Part shown: piece after piece, positions 51,210-55,590 of the stretch
Layout of the letters: every line of letters begins with the position of its first letter
Numbering within the stretch: position 1 is the first letter of the stretch
From: Pseudomonadota bacterium
GTDB taxonomy: Bacteria; Pseudomonadota; Alphaproteobacteria; Rhizobiales; Devosiaceae
Direction: 5' to 3'
DNA: 55,590 nucleotides
Assembly: GCA_023436745.1 (NCBI GenBank)
Contig: JAEZHZ010000162.1
Coordinates: 1-55,590, forward strand
The notes under the pieces: model-generated
The model's database searches: none
What the model saw: only the letters and a program-made list of their open reading frames with translations
What the model was told of the DNA's origin: nothing
Position numbers and translations under genes: made by a program

Positions 51210-51710
51210 TCAGGCCGCAACAATGCCCTGGCCGGCGGGTGCCAGAACGCTGACGCTTCCGTCGGGTTTTATGGTGATGCTGAGCTTGATCTCAAACGTG
51301 AACACCCCCGGCGAAACGATAGCTGTCTCGAGGCTCCTGCCCGGGGCATCAGCGGCAACTGGGGCCACTATCGTGACACCGTGGGGCAGAGTGTCGCCCT
51401 TCTTCTGGTTGCACGCCTTATGTGCCCAACGCAGATTGCCAGGAGCGCCAGTTCCACCCTTCGAACGTGGTATGTGGTGGTCAATGGTTCCCGTGGCGGG
51501 GCTGCAGGGCTTGTTGCAGATGGAGCAGACCCAGCCGCTCCGATGTCCGAGCGCCAGGCGCCTGTTCACGGCATCCGACAGATGAGGGAACCTCTGTGGA
51601 GCCTGATGCCGTGGCAGGGTGTGCCGTCGCAACAGCCGATAGGCAGCCAGAACCCCGTGGCCGGAAGGCAATTTACCGATGTCGAGAAGCAGGGCTTCAG
51701 CATGGGTCAT
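51210..51710 (-). CDS. HNH endonuclease-like protein
   Basis: A 166-residue protein with an HNH domain in the middle (about 60-105). It has a CSIC pair, IDHHIPRSKGGTGAPGNLRWAH, and the closing ACNQKKG, giving the two Cys pairs, the HH and the Asn/His of an intact HNH site. The N-terminal part (KLPSGHGVLAAYRLL) and C-terminal beta-rich tail are not recognised. Its ATG is about 15 bp past the T-run of the ldtR terminator, so it needs its own promoter or read-through. It could be a degenerate mobile nuclease or a domesticated one. Confidence 0.75.
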   Translation of the reverse strand: MTHAEALLLDIGKLPSGHGVLAAYRLLRRHTLPRHQAPQRFPHLSDAVNRRLALGHRSGWVCSICNKPCSPATGTIDHHIPRSKGGTGAPGNLRWAHKACNQKKGDTLPHGVTIVAPVAADAPGRSLETAIVSPGVFTFEIKLSITIKPDGSVSVLAPAGQGIVAA

Positions 51711-51724
51711 GGCGCCACCGATGG

Positions 51725-51754
51725 AAAAAAAGGGCGGAAGCCATGCTCCCGCCC
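51725..51754 (-). terminator. Rho-independent terminator of ldtR
   Basis: On the minus strand GGGCGGGAGC, loop ATG, then GCTTCCGCCC form a ten-pair stem (one G-T pair), followed by seven T. It lies 11 bp after the ldtR stop. Confidence 0.9.
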
Positions 51755-51764
51755 CTGATTCAGA

Positions 51765-52274
51765 TCAGAGCTTGTAGAGGATCTGGTCGACCCAGAACCG
51801 CTCGAGCCGAGCAAGCGCCTTGTTGAGGCCTTCGAACTCGTCATCCCCGAGGCCGCCGACCTTCTCGATGGAGCGCAGGTGGCGGTCATAGAGTTCGTCG
51901 ATCACCTCGGCGACTTCCTCGCCCTTCGGCGTGAGGCGGATACGGACCGAGCGACGGTCGGAGCGAGAGCGCTCCTGGAAGATGTAACCCGTCTCGACCA
52001 GCTTCTTCAGATTGTACGAAACGTTGCTGCCCAGGTAGTAGCCGCGAGAGCGCAGTTCACCCGCGGTGAGCTCGGCATCGCCGATGTTGAACATGAGCAG
52101 TGCCTGGACGGGGTTGATGTCGTCCCAGCCCATCCGGTCGAACTCATCCTTGATGAGATCGAGCAGGCGCCGGTGGAGGCGCTCTACGCGAGAAACCGCT
52201 TCGAGATAGAGCGGCTTCAGGCCCTTGGTGCTTTCCGGTGTCAGCGCCTCGGCGGCGTTCGACTTGGTTGCCAT
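51765..52274 (-). CDS. ldtR: MarR-family regulator LdtR
   Basis: A 169-residue MarR protein matching LdtR of Hyphomicrobiales: RLHRRLLDLIKDEFDRMGWDDINPVQALLMFNIGDAELTAGELRSRGYYLGSNVSYNLKKLVE and the wing ERSRSDRRSVRIRLTPKG. LdtR of 'Candidatus Liberibacter asiaticus' activates an L,D-transpeptidase gene and osmotic tolerance. The target here should be the gene at 49730. Its 180-bp upstream region is AT-richer than its surroundings, with a GTTACA/TGTAAC inverted repeat near 52409-52438. Confidence 0.88.
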   Translation of the reverse strand: MATKSNAAEALTPESTKGLKPLYLEAVSRVERLHRRLLDLIKDEFDRMGWDDINPVQALLMFNIGDAELTAGELRSRGYYLGSNVSYNLKKLVETGYIFQERSRSDRRSVRIRLTPKGEEVAEVIDELYDRHLRSIEKVGGLGDDEFEGLNKALARLERFWVDQILYKL

Positions 52275-52457
52275 TTGTGCCTCACTGTCAATTCGTGTGC
52301 GATTTTTCGCATCTCATGGGGCTACACTAGGGCGGGGCTTCTAAGATCGCCCTAAGCCATGTGCTTAAGAGCATATTACTGAAAAGCAATGAGAATTTGG
52401 CTTTACAGGTCGTTACACCCGTTGCGAAAATTGTAACCTTACGAGCCCGTCAACGCT

Positions 52458-52847
52458 CTAGTCCGCAGCTCTGGCCCGCGTCTGGCGAAAGCTGAAGACG
52501 AAGATCACCAGGATGGAGGCGAGCAACACCAGCCTCACCGAGAACCCAAATGGCGACATGCGAATCTCCGGGCTCCCCGACAGGTACAGCGCGAGTTCGG
52601 TGGCGGTTGCCCCGACCAGCAGCACTGCGCCCCAACTGGCCTTGATCCAGAGGCCCACCGCAGCAAACAGGCGTGCCAGGGAGAACAGCGCGAGATAGGT
52701 GAAGCCGGTGACACCGAACGCGTCGAGAGGGCTGATGGGCCCCAGGTTTATGCCGAGCACACGCGCGGCGTCGCTCAGCCCCAGCGCGAGGCTGATCAGC
52801 GCAACGATACGCACATAAATGCCGAGGGCCTGAGTGGAGGGTTCCAT
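52458..52847 (-). CDS. DUF6163 family membrane protein
   Basis: A 129-residue protein with about four membrane helices: an N-terminal IYVRIVALISLALGLSDAARVLGI, then FTYLALFSLARLFAAVGLWIKASWGAVLLVGATATELALYL, and a last helix before RQTRARAAD. It fits the DUF6163 family, often found between ldtR and hemB in this order. I start at ATG 52847, and no function is known. Confidence 0.8.
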   Translation of the reverse strand: MEPSTQALGIYVRIVALISLALGLSDAARVLGINLGPISPLDAFGVTGFTYLALFSLARLFAAVGLWIKASWGAVLLVGATATELALYLSGSPEIRMSPFGFSVRLVLLASILVIFVFSFRQTRARAAD

Positions 52848-52946
52848 CGATCGCACTTCTAGCCCGCGGGAATGCGATGCGACAAGCCGGAGCTTGGTCG
52901 CAGCGGGCGAGGCTGGTATCAAACCCGCACTTCCCCGGAGGCAGCT

Positions 52947-53960
52947 ATGACGGACACCTGGCCCAAGCACGACATGCAGTTCCTCGCCGGAAGGCGGCTG
53001 CGGCGGACGAGGAGCACGGCCTGGAGCCGGGCCATGGTGCGCGAGACTGTGCTGACACCTTCGGACCTCATCTGGCCGCTGTTCGTCATCGAGGGGCAAA
53101 ACGAGCGCACCCAGATTCGGACTATGCCAGGTGTGGAACGGCTGAGCATCGACCTCTGCGTCGAGGCCGCCAAGGCTGCGCGGGATGCGGGCATACCGGC
53201 GCTGGCACTATTCCCGAACACCCCTGACCATCTGCGCAACGAGAACGCCACCGAAGCCTACAATCCGGACAACCTGATGTGCCGGGCGCTCAGCGCCATC
53301 AAGTCGGCGGTGCCGGAGGTCGGGCTGATCGCAGACGTGGCGCTGGACGAATATTCCAGCGACGGCCAGGACGGGTTGGTGCGGGACGGGGAGATCCTCA
53401 ACGACGAGACCGTGGACGTCATGGTTCGCTCGGCTCTGGTTCAGGCCAGCGCGGGCGCCGACATCATCGCTCCGTCCGACATGATGGACGGCCGGGTAGC
53501 GGCCATCCGGGCAGCGCTGGACGGCGACGGGTTCGATTCGACCCAGATCATGTCCTACGCGGCCAAGTATGCCTCTTACTATTATGGTCCGTTCCGCGAA
53601 GCCGTGGGCTCGGGCAGCCGCCTGACGGGCGACAAGCGCACCTACCAGATGGATTACGGCAATTCCGACGAGGCGCTGCGGGAAGTGGAACAGGACCTGG
53701 CCGAAGGCGCCGACAGCGTGATGGTCAAGCCGGGCCTCCCCTATCTCGACATCGTCCGGCGGGTGAAGGACAGCTTCAACGTGCCGGTCTATGCCTACCA
53801 GGTGAGCGGCGAATTCGCGATGATCGAGATGGCAGCGGCGGCAGGGGCGATCGATCGCAAGGGCGCCATTCTGGAGAGCCTCATCGCGTTCAAACGCGCT
53901 GGCGCCAACGGCGTGCTGACCTATTTCGCGCTCGAAGTCGCCCGGGAGCTGGGGCTCTAG
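52947..53960 (+). CDS. hemB: Porphobilinogen synthase (delta-aminolevulinate dehydratase)
   Basis: A 337-residue HemB with both Schiff-base lysines (MSYAAKYASYYYGPFR and SVMVKPGLPYLD). The metal-loop segment is DVALDEYSSDGQDG, with Asp instead of the zinc cysteines, indicating a Mg2+/K+-type enzyme. It makes porphobilinogen for haem. ATG 52947 has GGAGG five bases upstream. Confidence 0.96.
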   Translation: MTDTWPKHDMQFLAGRRLRRTRSTAWSRAMVRETVLTPSDLIWPLFVIEGQNERTQIRTMPGVERLSIDLCVEAAKAARDAGIPALALFPNTPDHLRNENATEAYNPDNLMCRALSAIKSAVPEVGLIADVALDEYSSDGQDGLVRDGEILNDETVDVMVRSALVQASAGADIIAPSDMMDGRVAAIRAALDGDGFDSTQIMSYAAKYASYYYGPFREAVGSGSRLTGDKRTYQMDYGNSDEALREVEQDLAEGADSVMVKPGLPYLDIVRRVKDSFNVPVYAYQVSGEFAMIEMAAAAGAIDRKGAILESLIAFKRAGANGVLTYFALEVARELGL

Positions 53961-54038
53961 CGCGCCGTTCAGCGCGAACAACGGTTGCCTTTTGCTCTGC
54001 CGGTATTTACCAAGCACTCTCTTGGTTAATCGGCGGAG

Positions 54039-55478
54039 ATGGAGATGTCGGACAACGTAGAGGGGCGCTGGGCCGAAATCTTCGGGCCGCGCTATCTGCC
54101 GGCGACCATCATCCTCTGTCTGGGTGTGGCGCTGTTCGCCTTCAACGCTTTCCTGTCCAGCACGGCTCTGCCGTCTGCGGTCAACGAACTGCAGGGCATA
54201 GAGCTGATCTCGTGGGCCACGACGCTTTACCTGGTGTTCGCGATCGTCGGCGGGGCGGGAGCGGTCATCGTCAAGGAACGGCTCGGCTCGCGCTGGGCGC
54301 TGCTCAGCATGGCGCTGGTCTTTCTCGCGGGCTCGCTCATCGCCGCCGCCGCCGCAGACATGCCCCAGGTGCTGGTCGGCCGCGCGGTGCAGGGACTCGG
54401 CGAGGGGGTAGTAGCGGCGCTCTGCTTCGCGCTGATCCCCGAACTCTATCCCAACCGGCTGGTGCCCAAGGTGTTCGGCATGCAGGCAGTTATCTGGGCC
54501 ATCGCCGGCTTTGGCGGGCCCGCTGGCGCAGGCGCCCTGACCGAGTTCGTATCCTGGCGCGCGACCTTCCTTGTGAACGTCCCGCTGGTGCTGATGTTCT
54601 GCCTGATGGTGATGCGGGTGGTCCCTCCGGGAAGAAGCGGCGAGGTCCGTGCGGGCTTTCCCGGTGTGCGCCTCACTGCAATCGGCGGCGGCATCCTGAT
54701 GATTGCCGTAGCCTCCATACTGCCCTTCGTGCCAGCGGTGGGCCTGACCGCCGCCGCGGCACTGGTGCTGGTGTGGGCAATCCGCCGTGACCGCAAGAGC
54801 GTGGCACCACTGACGCCCACCGGCGCGTTCTGGTCGGACACGGCGCTTGGACCCGGCTTCTGGGTCGTGCTGCTGATGCCAATCGCCGGCGCGGTGACTG
54901 CCGTATACCTGGTGATGCTGCTGCAGCAGCTGTGGGGCTATGGCCCCACCCTCGCCGGCGCAGTTGGCGCCATCATGGCCATCGGCTGGAGCTGCGCGTC
55001 GGTCACAGTGGCCAATGTGCGCAAACGTTCCACCCGCAAGGTCCTGATCCGCACCGGCCCGGTGCTGCTCGCAGTGGGGCTGTTCGGCGTGCTCATGGGG
55101 CTGCAGATGCACCTGCCGCCGCTGCTGATGATTGCCCAGGCGCTGATCGGCATGGGTTTTGGAATATCGAATGGGTACACCATGCTGGCGCTCATCGAAG
55201 CATCCAGCGCGGAAGACCGCGACCGCACCTCCGCGCTGATCCCCACCACACAGTCGGCGGGAAATGCCATCGGCGCTGCAATCGCGGGCCTTGCAGCCAA
55301 TGCTGCCGGCTATGCCGTGGCTACGACCGAGCCCGAGGTGCTTGCAGCCATCCTGCCGCTGTTCGCTACGGGGATCGCAATAGCCATGCTCGCAGGGATT
55401 GCTGCGTTCGCCATGGTGAACCGGATGCCATCCACCAGGACGGCCGGGGCGGACGAGCCGTTGCCCAGTCCACACTGA
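54039..55478 (+). CDS. MFS transporter, DHA2 (drug:H+ antiporter) type
   Basis: A 479-residue carrier with about 14 membrane helices, the DHA2 number. Motifs: FNAFLSSTALPSAVNEL in helix 1, VGRAVQGLGEGVVAALCFALIPELYP in helix 4, and GGPAGAGALTEFVSWRATFLVNVP, the motif C and linker typical of drug exporters. The substrate is unknown. Two in-frame ATGs six bases apart (54039 and 54045) can serve as start; GGAG before the second slightly favours it. Confidence 0.87.
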   Translation: MEMSDNVEGRWAEIFGPRYLPATIILCLGVALFAFNAFLSSTALPSAVNELQGIELISWATTLYLVFAIVGGAGAVIVKERLGSRWALLSMALVFLAGSLIAAAAADMPQVLVGRAVQGLGEGVVAALCFALIPELYPNRLVPKVFGMQAVIWAIAGFGGPAGAGALTEFVSWRATFLVNVPLVLMFCLMVMRVVPPGRSGEVRAGFPGVRLTAIGGGILMIAVASILPFVPAVGLTAAAALVLVWAIRRDRKSVAPLTPTGAFWSDTALGPGFWVVLLMPIAGAVTAVYLVMLLQQLWGYGPTLAGAVGAIMAIGWSCASVTVANVRKRSTRKVLIRTGPVLLAVGLFGVLMGLQMHLPPLLMIAQALIGMGFGISNGYTMLALIEASSAEDRDRTSALIPTTQSAGNAIGAAIAGLAANAAGYAVATTEPEVLAAILPLFATGIAIAMLAGIAAFAMVNRMPSTRTAGADEPLPSPH

Positions 55479-55541
55479 TACAGTCACATTTGTGTTCCCC
55501 TGCCTCTTGCAGGGGGGGCTCACCATGACAATCTGCCGGCC

Positions 55542-55590
55542 ATGAACCGGCAAAACGCCGCCCTGCCCGACCCCGCCACTGCGCCCGAAC
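55542..55590 (+). CDS. Start of a gene continuing beyond the window
   Basis: An ATG at 55542 opens a frame (MNRQNAALPDPATAPE) that remains open to the window edge. Sixteen codons are too few to assign it. A six-codon frame (ATG 55524, with AGGGGGGG upstream) ends in TGA that overlaps this ATG, so it could be a translated leader, or the better start may lie there in another frame. Confidence 0.4.
   Translation, partial: MNRQNAALPDPATAPE

Noticed and set aside
53208..55553. A 781-codon open frame on the minus strand
   Set aside because: It lies opposite hemB and the DHA2 carrier, both with clear family motifs, and its product is His/Gln/Arg-rich with no domain; it is a GC-driven shadow.
1..55590. 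CRISPR arrays, IS elements and rRNA genes
   Set aside because: I saw no regularly spaced repeats, no transposase or terminal inverted repeats, and no rRNA sequence in the window.

Overview
The window reads as chromosomal DNA of a GC-rich alphaproteobacterium, most likely of the order Hyphomicrobiales (Rhizobiales). This rests on gene content: the omlA / CBP3 chaperone / DUF177 / plsX / fabH / ihfA / MerR block, glyA-nrdR-ribH-nusB, the ldtR-L,D-transpeptidase pair, and the small alphaproteobacterial families DUF6163 and DUF6898. I cannot name the genus; a Devosia-like lineage is only a guess.

Positions 1 to about 37,100 form a dense stress and low-oxygen energy region. From left to right it holds: a partial circularly permuted ATP-grasp gene and a COG4529-type flavoprotein; an ADP-forming acyl-CoA ligase/GNAT fusion with an SDR; a universal stress protein; a pair of paralogous helical (phasin-like) proteins, one exported and one cytosolic; an AspT-family carrier; a minus-strand operon aspT-aspD-ytcA-mdtN-mdtO-mdtP-like (aspartate decarboxylation plus a tripartite efflux pump); a three-gene SQD1/GT2/BcsB-like cluster that looks like a sulfosugar polysaccharide synthase; DUF1269 and a Crp/Fnr regulator; DUF6544; a Ca2+-type P-type ATPase; a GNAT-DUF1538-DUF1538-PII operon; phosphoketolase-acetate kinase; a CBS-BON protein; and RidA.

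These units are tied together by a repeated 14-bp palindrome close to TTGAC-N4-GTCAA (FNR/FixK type). I found it upstream of nearly every transcription unit in the region, several times at a distance that fits a class II activated promoter. The only Crp/Fnr gene in the window lies in the middle of the region. It has an E-x-x-S-R recognition helix and lacks the N-terminal cysteine cluster of oxygen-sensing FNR. The region therefore looks like one regulon for surviving energy or oxygen limitation. Proposed roles are substrate-level ATP from acetyl-phosphate (Xfp plus AckA) and possibly from acyl-CoA, proton-motive force from aspartate/alanine exchange, protein acetylation, ion export, envelope polysaccharide and stress proteins.

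At 37,243-37,605 two divergent tRNA genes (Gly-TCC, Tyr-GTA) mark a change to housekeeping genes: rlmB, a NodB-type deacetylase, MerR, ihfA, fabH, plsX, DUF177, CBP3 chaperone, omlA, an MFS carrier, nusB, ribH, nrdR, glyA, DUF6898, L,D-transpeptidase, an HNH endonuclease, ldtR, DUF6163, hemB and a second MFS carrier. Two oddities stand out here. ribH sits directly after nrdR without ribD/ribE and has lost most of its active-site residues. An HNH nuclease gene is wedged between ldtR and its expected transpeptidase target.
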